A stretch of 37,472 nt of DNA from an uncultured Candidatus Saccharibacteria bacterium (GCA_938042065.1 CALISG010000012.1:1-37472); one strand, 5' to 3'; positions 24,387-32,315 are shown, counted from the stretch's first letter. The notes: a model not told the origin generated them from the letters alone. Program-made: numbers and translations.

Positions 24387-24392
24387 TATAAT
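24387..24392 (+). promoter_or_regulatory. -10 box of the cytidylyltransferase-like gene
   Basis: A perfect TATAAT lies 22 nt before the ATG at 24415, with AGGAGG (24406-24411) between, so this gene has an ordinary leader with a Shine-Dalgarno site. Its divergent neighbour rmlB has a leaderless arrangement in the same 45-bp gap. Confidence 0.5.
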
Positions 24393-24414
24393 AAGTAATC
24401 GACAGAGGAGGATT

Positions 24415-24846
24415 ATGAAAATAGTAATTGTTAGCGGCTATTTCAATCCGCTACACGGCGGACACCTGGATATGATTGAGGCGGCAGCGGCTATGGGCGA
24501 TAAACTTATAGTAATTGTTAATAATGATAAGCAGCAACTGCTCAAAAAAGGCAAGATTATCCTGGATGAAAGTAATCGGTTGCGGTTAATGCGGGCGCTA
24601 AAGGGCGTCGATCAGGTTATTCTATCAATCGACGAAGATCCAACACAAATTAAGTCGTTGGAAATGGTTGCCGGCCAGTATCCGGGTGATGAACTGATCT
24701 TCGCTAACGGCGGCGATCGCGACACCGAAAAAGCTATTCCCGAAGCAGATGTTTGTAAAAAGTACAACATACAGATGCGGTTTGATGCCGGTAAGGGTAA
24801 GCCAGATTCGTCGACACGAATCAATCAAGCGACAGGCAAAGAATAG
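24415..24846 (+). CDS. Cytidylyltransferase-like protein (RfaE2/TagD type)
   Basis: A 143-residue nucleotidyltransferase with the HxGH signature in SGYFNPLHGGHLDMIEAA, then VIVNNDKQQLLKKGKIILDE and FANGGDRDTEKAIPE. The family joins a nucleotide to a small phosphorylated compound, as in glycerol-3-phosphate cytidylyltransferase (TagD) or the heptose-1-phosphate adenylyltransferase half of RfaE. In a surface glycan locus it may make CDP-glycerol, CDP-ribitol or an ADP-sugar. The partner that would settle this is not in the window. It has a strong AGGAGG site 3 nt before the ATG, is divergent from rmlB and ends opposite galE. Confidence 0.83.
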   Translation: MKIVIVSGYFNPLHGGHLDMIEAAAAMGDKLIVIVNNDKQQLLKKGKIILDESNRLRLMRALKGVDQVILSIDEDPTQIKSLEMVAGQYPGDELIFANGGDRDTEKAIPEADVCKKYNIQMRFDAGKGKPDSSTRINQATGKE

Positions 24847-24909
24847 ACAAACGCGAATTAGAAGAAACAATTTGTTATTGGCTTGTCGTTAAATAAAGCG
24901 CCACAGCCA

Positions 24910-25926
24910 CTATTCAGAAAAACCGTTTGGATTCTGCGATTGCCAGCGCCAGCTATCAGCGCAAGCCTGTTCAATACTTAATTCGGCTCGCCAGCCTAGT
25001 TCGCGCTCAGCTTTGCTGCAGTCAGCGTAGCAAGCGGCGATATCACCAGCTCGCCGCGGTTTGATTTCGTAGGGCAAATCTCGCCCGCAAGCTTTGCTAA
25101 ACGCTTTGATGATTTCTAACACTGATGTGCCGCTTCCGGTGCCGAGGTTATAAATACTAGCTCCAGCTTTCATGTGCTGTAGAGCGGCGACGTGGCCGCG
25201 CGCCAAGTCTACGACGTGAATATAATCGCGCACACCCGTGCCGTCTGGCGTGTCGTAATCGTCTCCGAAAACACCGACGCTTTGCAGTTTGCCGACAGCA
25301 ACTTGGGCAACATAAGGCAATAAATTGTTTGGAATGCCGTTTGGATCTTCGCCGATTTGACCTGATTGATGAGCGCCGATCGGGTTGAAATAACGCAAGA
25401 TTGTTGCTTCAAAAGCTGGATCGGCCACGCAGTAGTCCTGTATGATTTGCTCGATCATGTATTTAGTCTTGCCATAAGGATTGGTTAAACCTACGCCGAC
25501 TGTCGAAGTTTCGCGCAGCGGCAGCTCGCTAGGATTGCCGTAAACAGTTGCCGAACTTGAAAAGACTAATTGCTTAACGCTATGTTTACGCATCGCTTCA
25601 AGCAGCGCTAGAGTCGAGACGAGGTTATTGTCGTAATATTCTAGCGGTTTGGCGACTGATTCACCGACAGCCTTTAGTCCCGCAAAATGAATCACTGAAT
25701 CTATACTGTATGTTGTAAAAATATCATCAAGTACTGATTGGTCGCGTACGTCCGCTTCAACAAAAGGGATTTCGTGCCCGGTTATTTGCTCGACACGTCG
25801 CAAACTCTCGCGGCTAGAATTGGCTAAGTTATCGATTACCACCACTTCAAAATTGTTATTGATAAGCTCGATCAGCGTGTGACTGCCAATATAACCCGCG
25901 CCGCCAGTGACTAAAATTGTTTTCAT
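24910..25926 (-). CDS. galE: UDP-glucose 4-epimerase
   Basis: A 338-residue GalE, which interconverts UDP-glucose and UDP-galactose and supplies galactose for the glycan. It has GGAGYIGSHTLIELI for NAD, FAGLKAVGESV, FSSSATVYG, the catalytic YGKTK (Y-x3-K), RYFNPIGAHQSGQIGEDP and GTGVRDYIHVVDLA, all standard for the family. A TATAAT box 6 nt before the ATG indicates its own leaderless promoter, although it follows the GT4 gene in the same direction by only 31 bp. The gap after its stop (24847-24909, between convergent ends) holds no clear terminator. Confidence 0.95.
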   Translation of the reverse strand: MKTILVTGGAGYIGSHTLIELINNNFEVVVIDNLANSSRESLRRVEQITGHEIPFVEADVRDQSVLDDIFTTYSIDSVIHFAGLKAVGESVAKPLEYYDNNLVSTLALLEAMRKHSVKQLVFSSSATVYGNPSELPLRETSTVGVGLTNPYGKTKYMIEQIIQDYCVADPAFEATILRYFNPIGAHQSGQIGEDPNGIPNNLLPYVAQVAVGKLQSVGVFGDDYDTPDGTGVRDYIHVVDLARGHVAALQHMKAGASIYNLGTGSGTSVLEIIKAFSKACGRDLPYEIKPRRAGDIAACYADCSKAERELGWRAELSIEQACADSWRWQSQNPNGFSE

Positions 25927-25932
25927 AGTTTT

Positions 25933-25938
25933 ATTATA
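25933..25938 (-). promoter_or_regulatory. -10 box of galE, leaderless type
   Basis: TATAAT on the minus strand, then AAAACT (six bases) and the galE ATG. The -35 region is poor (TTAATT, 17 bp upstream). It allows galE to be made apart from the genes upstream. Confidence 0.5.
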
Positions 25939-25957
25939 CTCGAAAACAAATAGTTAA

Positions 25958-27076
25958 TTAAGAGATGCTATCGCGAACAACCTTTTTAATTTTAGTCAAG
26001 AAAAGGCCTTTATCGAAGCGTTTAGCAGTGCGGGCGAGTTTGCTGGGATGAAAACGAGTTTGTTCGGCGATTTCGATGGCTTTTACAATATCGTCAACGG
26101 TTTGGTGATGAAACAACGTACCAACGTCGGGCGAAGTAACTATATCAGTGGTGCCGCCGCGCGCCAGACCGATAACCGGCGCTCCGGCTGCCAATGCTTC
26201 AACGCTAACAATGCCAAAATCTTCCTCGGCAGGATAGATGAAACCGCGAGCAGTGGTGATAGCTTTTTCGTATTCGGCATCTGAGGCATCGCCGAAACGA
26301 TCGGTGCGGAATTCAATAGTTGGGCCGGCAAGCTTGACTAGCTGGTCGTGGGCTGGACCGTTACCAAAAACGATTAGTTTTTTATTGAGTCTGGTAGCGG
26401 CTTTGATGGCTAAGTCGTAGCGCTTATAAGGTAACTGGCGGCCGATAGTTACGTAGTGGTCGCCCCGTTTGCGAGCAGGTGTAAAGCGGCTAGTTTCGAC
26501 TGGCGGATGAATTACGGTACTGCTGCGTTTGTAGTATTTCTTGATGCGTTTTTGCGTTTCGGTAGAGTTGGCGATGAAAACATCGACTTGCTTGGCAGCC
26601 TCCAGATCAAGCTGGCGCTGATGCGGTACCAGCAGCGGCATCAGCAGGCGAATAAATGGATTAAGCTTTCCGTAGCCTGGATCGCGGCGGTATTCGTCGT
26701 AGTGGCTCCAATAGTAGCGCGGCGGCGTATGGCAATAGTTGATAATAACTTGATCGGGGCGCGATTTGGTAACCTGATGCCCGTGTAGATACGAACTTGT
26801 CAGGATAATATCAAACTCGCTGAGGTCGAGCTGGCGCATTGCTTTAACTGCTAGCGTCGGAAAAAGTTTGTAATAATTACGCAGCCGCGGCGGTATTTTT
26901 TGTAGTTTCGAGGTGCGAATATCAAGTTTAGCAAAAGCCGGAACCTTGTCGGGATTATATATTGCCGTATAAACTGGCGCGTTAGGAAAAGCTTCGTGCA
27001 TGGCTAGCACGACATTCTCGGCACCGCCCATCGTTGTCAAGAAGTCGCAAACAATTGCAATGCGCGGACGCTTCAT
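25958..27076 (-). CDS. GT4 glycosyltransferase (WbaZ/mannosyltransferase-like)
   Basis: A 372-residue GT-B protein of family 4. The N-terminal half has RIAIVCDFLTTMGGAENVVLAMHEAFP and INYCHTPPRYYWSHYDEY, the latter typical of WbaZ/WbdB-like mannosyl- or galactosyltransferases. The C-terminal half has YVTIGRQLPYKRYDLAIKA and the E-x7-E pair in EEDFGIVSVEALAAGAPVIGL. Its ATG overlaps the stop of the upstream priming enzyme (TAATG), so it probably adds the second sugar directly after the priming step. The donor is not known. Confidence 0.9.
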   Translation of the reverse strand: MKRPRIAIVCDFLTTMGGAENVVLAMHEAFPNAPVYTAIYNPDKVPAFAKLDIRTSKLQKIPPRLRNYYKLFPTLAVKAMRQLDLSEFDIILTSSYLHGHQVTKSRPDQVIINYCHTPPRYYWSHYDEYRRDPGYGKLNPFIRLLMPLLVPHQRQLDLEAAKQVDVFIANSTETQKRIKKYYKRSSTVIHPPVETSRFTPARKRGDHYVTIGRQLPYKRYDLAIKAATRLNKKLIVFGNGPAHDQLVKLAGPTIEFRTDRFGDASDAEYEKAITTARGFIYPAEEDFGIVSVEALAAGAPVIGLARGGTTDIVTSPDVGTLFHHQTVDDIVKAIEIAEQTRFHPSKLARTAKRFDKGLFLTKIKKVVRDSIS

Positions 27077-28512
27077 TATCGTGCTCCTGTTTTATGCAGT
27101 ACGACGCCAATGGTTTTGAAAAGTATCCGTAAGTCTAGCCAAAAACTCCAGTTTTGCGCGTAATAAAGCTCAAGCTCAATCCGTTCGTCGAAGCTCAAGT
27201 TGCTGCGGCCTGAAACTTGCCATAATCCAGTCACTCCAGATTTCACGCTATGTAATAATGCCGTACGATTTTTGCTGAATTTAACTTCTTGCGGCAGAAT
27301 AGGCCGCGGCCCGACTAAACTCAAGTCGCCGAGCAGCACGTTGATAAATTGCGGGAATTCATCAAGCGAAGTATTACGCAAGAACTTACCAAACCAAGTA
27401 ATTCGCGGATCATCGGCGACTTTGTGATCGCGCCGGTATTCGGCGGCCAAATCAGGCCGATTCATTTCCTCAAACTCGATACTGGCGTCCTTTTTGCCGT
27501 ACTGAGCACCCATGGTGCGGAACTTATAAAGACGAATCGGTTTCGAAAAACGGCTCAAACGTTTAGAACGGTAAAAAATTGGCCCGGGATTGCAAATTTT
27601 TTGCAGCAGCGCAATTATTATTATAATTGATCCCCAGAGCGGCAAAGTAATAATAACAGCTATCAAGTCGAACAGCCGCTTAGCAATTGCTCCCCAGCCA
27701 ATGAGTGGTGTTTGGCTGACGGTAATCATCGGATAGCCGAGAAAGACATCGACGGTATTTTTGCCGGTGTAAAATTCTGGCTCGCCAGGAATGAAATTAT
27801 ATTGAATGTGAGCAATTTGCGCAGCACTTAAAATCTGGTGGTTACGGTCTTCGCTGGCGTAGAGGTCGGTTTGAATAATAGTGCTAATGTTAAGCTTTTT
27901 GATATCTTTGAGTGCTGTCTCGACGCGGCCGTAATGAACGATACCGAGATGCGGCGGCAACAATTTTGCCGGTCCGGCGAAGGCTACAATTTGATAACCA
28001 GATTTGTGGGTGGAGCCGAGGGACATCGCAATATCGGTCGTCGCATCAGAATTGCCGATTACCAACACTCGACTGACGCCGTGTCCGTAGCGGTATAACT
28101 CGTTGCGAATAGTGCGAATTATTTCGCGTACCAAAATAATGGCAATCGTTGAGCCAATTAAAACGTAAAGGGCGACTAGCCTGGCCGGAAAAATATGCAT
28201 ACTAGTGAAGTATTCCCAGCCAATCACCAGCAGTATACCAATGAAAGTGCCGAGTGTTATACGGCTCCATTCGACGAGGCGGCGGTTATAAATGCTCGGA
28301 CTATACAATCCGAGCGAAGCGAAAATCAGTATCCACACCGGGGTAATCACGGCAAAGCCGATAATATATTCGTAGGCGTAAACAATGTGCAAGAGTACGC
28401 GCTGGTCGATTTGAGTGCGAATATAATAGGCTGCGGCAAAAACAATTGCCAGCACAATCGCGTCGGCCGCCATCAGGATTAGGCTGTAAGACTTGGTGTT
28501 ATGAGATGGCAT
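27076..28512 (-). CDS. Priming sugar-phosphate transferase (WcaJ/WbaP-like)
   Basis: A 478-residue polyprenyl glycosylphosphotransferase. Residues about 10-125 hold four membrane helices and about 140-260 a CoA-binding-3-like domain. The C-terminal catalytic domain (about 283-478) has AKRLFDLIAVIITLPLWG, a re-entrant hairpin, GPIFYRSKRL, YKFRTMG, SLDEFPQFINVLLGDLSLVGPRP and GVTGLWQVSGRS. Such enzymes start glycan synthesis by moving sugar-1-phosphate from UDP-sugar to undecaprenyl phosphate. This is the only initiating enzyme in the window, so it most likely starts the Wzx-type glycan. It is divergent from the ligase/polymerase gene, and a GT4 follows it with overlap. Confidence 0.93.
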   Translation of the reverse strand: MPSHNTKSYSLILMAADAIVLAIVFAAAYYIRTQIDQRVLLHIVYAYEYIIGFAVITPVWILIFASLGLYSPSIYNRRLVEWSRITLGTFIGILLVIGWEYFTSMHIFPARLVALYVLIGSTIAIILVREIIRTIRNELYRYGHGVSRVLVIGNSDATTDIAMSLGSTHKSGYQIVAFAGPAKLLPPHLGIVHYGRVETALKDIKKLNISTIIQTDLYASEDRNHQILSAAQIAHIQYNFIPGEPEFYTGKNTVDVFLGYPMITVSQTPLIGWGAIAKRLFDLIAVIITLPLWGSIIIIIALLQKICNPGPIFYRSKRLSRFSKPIRLYKFRTMGAQYGKKDASIEFEEMNRPDLAAEYRRDHKVADDPRITWFGKFLRNTSLDEFPQFINVLLGDLSLVGPRPILPQEVKFSKNRTALLHSVKSGVTGLWQVSGRSNLSFDERIELELYYAQNWSFWLDLRILFKTIGVVLHKTGAR

Positions 28513-28543
28513 TTGTCTTCATTATAACAACTTTCGTTATAAT
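28513..28543 (+). promoter_or_regulatory. Divergent promoter region with an 8-bp inverted repeat
   Basis: ATTATAAC (28521-28528) and GTTATAAT (28536-28543) form a perfect inverted repeat with a 7-nt loop. Each arm carries a TATAAT -10: plus strand at 28538-28543, 7 nt before the ATG at 28551; minus strand at 28521-28526, 8 nt before the ATG at 28512. TTGTCT at 28513-28518 may serve as the plus-strand -35. Both genes have almost no leader. Confidence 0.6.
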
Positions 28544-28550
28544 AGATAGC

Positions 28551-29885
28551 ATGAGCAATCTCAATACCGATAATTTGGAGCGTCGGCTAGCTTCGGTAAC
28601 GCTAGCGCTGTTGGCTGCGATTATGCTAGGTTTGGCAATTCATACGCCGTTGACGGTTTTGGCGAGTACGCATTGGCCGCTGGTTGCACTGTATGCCAAA
28701 GCATGGAAAGAAGTACTGTTAATGGTAGCTTTTGTTCTGGTGATTATCCTGGGTTGGCGGCGCCATGCTTGGCGATTTTGGCTGCGCGATAAGTTGCTAT
28801 GGTTGATTGCTGGTTTTGCGTTGTGGCATTTGGTTTTAGCAGGAATATCGCTAGCTGCGGGTAATTCAGCGGCGACTGTGGTAGCTGGCCTGGTAATTGA
28901 TTTGCGCTGGGGTCTAATGACGGCGACGATGTATGGTTTTATTTATCTATATCCGCGCTATCAGCAAATTTTGTTGAAATGTATGCTGGCGGCAGCGGCG
29001 ATGATTATTGGGTTTGCTTGTTTACAGTTGGTTTTACCGCGGGATTTCTTGACAGTATTCGGTTACAGTCAGGCGACGGTTGCACCGTATTTGACGGTTG
29101 ATTCAAATGAGGCTTATGTGCGCTTTGGCAGCACGCTGCGGGGGCCGAATCCGCTAGGGGCGTATGCGCTTGGCGGGTTGGTGTTGGCGTCAGTATTTTT
29201 GGCGGCAAAATGGCGGGATAGTGCTAAGTTGCGCGTCTACGGCATTTTGGCGGCCGCTAGCTCTAGTGCCGCTCTTTATATTAGTTATTCGCGGGCGGCG
29301 ATTCTGGGGGTTCTAGCAGCGTTAGGCGGGCTTTTTGCTCATCAATATGGCCGGAAATTACCTAAAAAAGCTTGGATATCGATTGCTGCGGGAGTTTTAA
29401 TTGCAGCTGCGGGCGGAGCTTATTTGCTGCGCGATACCAGCTTTATGCATAATGTGATTTTGCACGATAATCCTACTACTGGTGCTGCTAGAACCTCAAA
29501 TGATGACCACCTTTCGTCGTTACGCGATGGCGTTATCAAGGCAGCGCAACAGCCGTTTGGCGCTGGTATTGGCAGTACCGGGTCGGCATCGTTATTAGGT
29601 GATTCAGGGGTGATTATCGAGAACCAATATTTATTCATCGTTCACGAAGCTGGTTGGCTGGGTTTAGTGATTTATTTGATGATTGTGATTATCGTTTTGC
29701 AGCGGTTATGGCGGCAGCGGAACGATTGGTTAGCGCTTGGCATGTTTTTGTATGGAGTTGGCCTGAGCATCGCTAGTTTGTTCTTGCCAGTATTTGCTGA
29801 TGATGTAATAGCGCTAGTTTGGTGGGGCTTGTCGGCGCTGATAGTGGTACGACCGTTTGACCAGGAGCTGGTTGATTCGTTATAG
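28551..29885 (+). CDS. O-antigen ligase/polymerase-like membrane protein
   Basis: A 444-residue protein with about 11-12 membrane helices. A large periplasm-like loop near the C-terminus carries GLRGPNPLGAYAL-like and GAARTSNDDHLSSLRDGVIKAAQQPFGAGIGSTG features of the O-antigen ligase (WaaL/Wzy_C) family; the central motif read from the sequence is RFGSTLRGPNPLGAYALGG. In Gram-positive-like cells such proteins polymerise glycan repeat units or attach them to the wall. The start was placed at the ATG at 28551, 7 nt after a TATAAT; an upstream open frame from 28446 lies inside the divergent gene and is not conserved. It stands opposite the priming enzyme, and its stop lies inside the lexA-like promoter. 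Confidence 0.85.
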   Translation: MSNLNTDNLERRLASVTLALLAAIMLGLAIHTPLTVLASTHWPLVALYAKAWKEVLLMVAFVLVIILGWRRHAWRFWLRDKLLWLIAGFALWHLVLAGISLAAGNSAATVVAGLVIDLRWGLMTATMYGFIYLYPRYQQILLKCMLAAAAMIIGFACLQLVLPRDFLTVFGYSQATVAPYLTVDSNEAYVRFGSTLRGPNPLGAYALGGLVLASVFLAAKWRDSAKLRVYGILAAASSSAALYISYSRAAILGVLAALGGLFAHQYGRKLPKKAWISIAAGVLIAAAGGAYLLRDTSFMHNVILHDNPTTGAARTSNDDHLSSLRDGVIKAAQQPFGAGIGSTGSASLLGDSGVIIENQYLFIVHEAGWLGLVIYLMIVIIVLQRLWRQRNDWLALGMFLYGVGLSIASLFLPVFADDVIALVWWGLSALIVVRPFDQELVDSL

Positions 29886-29886
29886 T
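29857..29886 (+). promoter_or_regulatory. Promoter of the LexA-like gene, leaderless type
   Basis: TTGACC (29857-29862) and TATAGT (29881-29886) are 18 bp apart, both one base off the consensus. Six bases follow (GAAGGT), then the ATG at 29893. The promoter lies inside the end of the ligase gene. No classical SOS box was recognised. Confidence 0.65.
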
Positions 29887-29892
29887 GAAGGT

Positions 29893-30318
29893 ATGGCAGC
29901 ACAAGCTCAATCGGCGGCAATTAATCCGACCAAGAAGCAGTACGAGCTTTTACTATTTATTGATAACTTTATAAAAGATAACGGCTACGGGCCGAGCTAT
30001 CGCGAGATAATGCGGGCGCTTAATTACAAAAGCGTTTCGACAGTGGCAGCGCATATTGATAATTTGATCTCCCGCGGCCACTTGCGTAAGCGTGATAATT
30101 CAGCGCGGTCGCTAGAGGTGATCGACGTGGTTGCGGCGCCAAAAACCACGCCAGAAGTTTTGGATTCGACAGACGCGATAACTGAACGCTGTATTCGCGC
30201 TAAAATAGCCGATTTGCAGAAGCAAGACGACGATAAGGTACGCCGGGATATTCAAACGCTGCAATCGGCATTACAAATTCTTGGTTATGAGGGGCCGCGT
30301 GAGACGGATAGCGCGTAA
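29893..30318 (+). CDS. LexA-like winged-helix repressor lacking the S24 protease domain
   Basis: The N-terminal 75 residues are a good LexA DNA-binding domain: NPTKKQYELLLFIDNFIKDNGYGPSYREIMRALNYKSVSTVAAHIDNLISRGHLRKR, then ARSLEV. Normal LexA continues with a self-cleaving S24 peptidase part with Ser and Lys catalytic residues, reaching about 200 residues. Here the 141-residue protein ends with a helical, charged tail (ERCIRAKIADLQKQ) that has no such residues. It should bind DNA as a LexA-like repressor but cannot be removed by RecA-driven self-cleavage. The start at 29893 fits the -10 box 6 nt upstream. It overlaps the serine hydrolase gene by about 20 bp and is probably its regulator or its own. 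Confidence 0.85.
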   Translation: MAAQAQSAAINPTKKQYELLLFIDNFIKDNGYGPSYREIMRALNYKSVSTVAAHIDNLISRGHLRKRDNSARSLEVIDVVAAPKTTPEVLDSTDAITERCIRAKIADLQKQDDDKVRRDIQTLQSALQILGYEGPRETDSA

Positions 30319-32143
30319 ACCATCTTACCGCCGGCGTTATGCTGGTACTAAAGCGGCGGTCCATGCCGCTAAATCTACTACTTGGCGATTGAAATTGCGG
30401 CGTCTAGTTTATGGCGCATATCGGCAGGTCAATTACCAAGCTGCTTCATTGCAGATAAAATTACAACGTTTGTTACGCCATAAGCATTTCCGTAAATATG
30501 CAGTCGGTGCGGCAGCAAGTTTGACTTTTCTTCTAGTAATTGTACAGTTGGTTTATCCAAGCGATAAGACTTTGCCGTTTGCGCACGTTGACGGATTAGC
30601 AATTGGCGGTATGACTAAAGATGCGGCGGCTAAAAAAGCTAATCAAGCGTATAGCGACCATGCTCTTAACATCACGATGAATAATTCAGATAAGCCGGCG
30701 GTTAGTATCAAGCTGCGTGATATCGCTGTCTCAGTCGATAATTCGCAGCGGATCAAGCGGTACGATTATCCTTGGTACATGCGATTGGTGCCAACTTCAT
30801 TGTTTTGGTATGGTTTGAATTATGGTTCGCCGCCAGCCCCTAAATTTGCCAACCAAACGGATGCAGCTGTTAACGAAAAAATAGTTGCTCGCTGCCAAGT
30901 TAGCCCGACCAATGCCACGCTTAAAGCCAAAGGAGCGCAGCTTGAACTGCAGAAGTCTAGGCTTGGCGGTAAATGCGATGAGGCCAAAATTAAACAATCT
31001 GTTCGCGATATCAAACCAAAATTACATCAGCCGACGACGATTAATGTCAATAAAATAGATATCAAACCAGCGGTGGGCGATGAAAAAGCTAGACAATTGG
31101 CGCAAAAGCTGACTAAGCATCTAGCGGAAGGTATTCGAATAAAAGCTAGAGATAAAACTGTCGCAGTCGATGCGCAGACAGTCTACGCTTGGCTTGACTT
31201 TACCGATAAAGATAAAGAATTGGTGGCTACGCTGAATGCTGAACGTACTGGCAAATGGCTGAATGATGTGGTAGCGAAAATTGTTACTGTGGCGCCTGGG
31301 GTGTCGAAAATTACTACGCATGACTTCACTATTGTTAGCAAGCAGACAGGTAGTTCAGGGCAAGCACTTGATGTGGCGGTAATGCTGCAGAAATTACAAA
31401 GTACAATCGACGGCGGTAGTTTGCAGCTTGATGCTGTTACCAAGGCTGTGCCGCCGCGCGAAGAATATACGCGGACATATAGCTCGAGCGATGCTGGTTT
31501 GTCGGCTTTGATGGAGAATTTCGCCAAAGACCATCCGGGGACTTACGGCGTGTCGATGATAGAACTTGACGGCAAAAAGCGCCGCGCCGAATACAATGGC
31601 GATAAGCAATTTGTAACAGCTAGCACCTACAAATTGCTAGTGGCTTATAGCTTGCTAAAGCGTATTGATAGCGGTGCACGCAGTTGGGATAGCGATCAAG
31701 CATGCTTTAATAAAATGATTAGTTTGAGCGATAATGCTTGCGCGGAAAGTTTCTTGAACGCAATTGGAGTTAGTACTTTGACTAGCGAAGCTAATGCCAT
31801 TGGCCTTAAGAACTCGACATTTATGAAAGGCGGCGGACCGTATACGACAGCAAATGATCAAGTCCTGCTGCTAGGTATGATCGCAACCGGCCAAAACTTT
31901 TCGAGCGCCAATCAGCAGCGCTTGCTAGAAGCTATGAAGAAAAACGTGTTTCGTAAAGGTATTCCAGCAGGTGTATCGGGGACGGTTGCCGATAAGGTTG
32001 GCTTTATGAATGGATTATTACATGACTCGGCGATTATTTATGGTTCGCACGGTACGTACGTACTGTCAATTATGACCGATGGCGCTAGTTGGGAAGCGAT
32101 TGCTGATTTGGCAAAACAGCTTGATGCGCTGCAGGCGCAGTAG
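30299..32143 (+). CDS. Membrane-anchored beta-lactamase-fold serine hydrolase with wall-binding domains
   Basis: About 614 residues from the GTG at 30299, which has GAGGGG 4 nt upstream; TTG 30281 and ATG 30287 are in-frame alternatives. A basic cytoplasmic tail of about 65 residues is followed by a membrane anchor (YAVGAAASLTFLLVIVQLVYP). Two PG_binding_4-like regions come next (HVDGLAIGGMTKDAAAKKA and a second around KPAVGDEKARQLAQKL). The C-terminal part is a class A beta-lactamase/penicillin-binding-like domain: S-T-Y-K (S442 and K445 in this numbering), S-D-N (477-479) and K-V-G (566-568) in place of K-T-G. It may be a wall-remodelling peptidase or a lactamase. Deep membrane anchoring and wall-binding modules favour the former. 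Confidence 0.87.
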   Translation: MRRIARKPSYRRRYAGTKAAVHAAKSTTWRLKLRRLVYGAYRQVNYQAASLQIKLQRLLRHKHFRKYAVGAAASLTFLLVIVQLVYPSDKTLPFAHVDGLAIGGMTKDAAAKKANQAYSDHALNITMNNSDKPAVSIKLRDIAVSVDNSQRIKRYDYPWYMRLVPTSLFWYGLNYGSPPAPKFANQTDAAVNEKIVARCQVSPTNATLKAKGAQLELQKSRLGGKCDEAKIKQSVRDIKPKLHQPTTINVNKIDIKPAVGDEKARQLAQKLTKHLAEGIRIKARDKTVAVDAQTVYAWLDFTDKDKELVATLNAERTGKWLNDVVAKIVTVAPGVSKITTHDFTIVSKQTGSSGQALDVAVMLQKLQSTIDGGSLQLDAVTKAVPPREEYTRTYSSSDAGLSALMENFAKDHPGTYGVSMIELDGKKRRAEYNGDKQFVTASTYKLLVAYSLLKRIDSGARSWDSDQACFNKMISLSDNACAESFLNAIGVSTLTSEANAIGLKNSTFMKGGGPYTTANDQVLLLGMIATGQNFSSANQQRLLEAMKKNVFRKGIPAGVSGTVADKVGFMNGLLHDSAIIYGSHGTYVLSIMTDGASWEAIADLAKQLDALQAQ

Positions 32144-32145
32144 AC

Positions 32146-32174
32146 TTTACACCTTTTGTATAATAAGTTACAAT
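32146..32174 (+). promoter_or_regulatory. tRNA-Asn promoter
   Basis: TTTACA (32146-32151) and TACAAT (32169-32174) are 17 bp apart, each one base off the consensus. A TATAAT at 32159-32164 lies between them but has no fitting -35. Transcription would begin about 25 nt before the tRNA. Confidence 0.6.
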
Positions 32175-32204
32175 ACTGGTATCTGCGGCGATAGCAGAAT
32201 GTAT

Positions 32205-32279
32205 TCCGGCATAGCTCAGTGGTAGAGCGGATGGCTGTTAACCATTAGGTCGCTGGTTCGAGCCCAGCTGCCGGAGCCA
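32205..32279 (+). tRNA. tRNA-Asn (anticodon GTT)
   Basis: The acceptor stem TCCGGCA pairs with TGCCGGA; the D arm is GCTC/GAGC and the T arm CTGG-TTCGAGC-CCAG. The anticodon stem GATGG/CCATT (one G-T pair) holds the loop CTGTTAA, so the anticodon is GTT. The discriminator G is followed by an encoded CCA. The 361-base space 32144-32504 holds this tRNA, its promoter and terminator, an inverted repeat and the promoter of the next gene. Confidence 0.97.
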
Positions 32280-32315
32280 AATTGATAGATAAATTGCCTG
32301 ATATACCGGGCAAAC

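Noticed and set aside
24847..24909. Bidirectional terminator between the cytidylyltransferase-like gene and galE
   Set aside because: Only a weak AACA/TGTT pairing is visible, without a stable GC stem or T tract.
28446..28550. N-terminal extension of the ligase-like protein
   Set aside because: It lies inside the divergent priming-enzyme gene and upstream of the -10 box at 28538-28543; the sequence is not conserved-looking.
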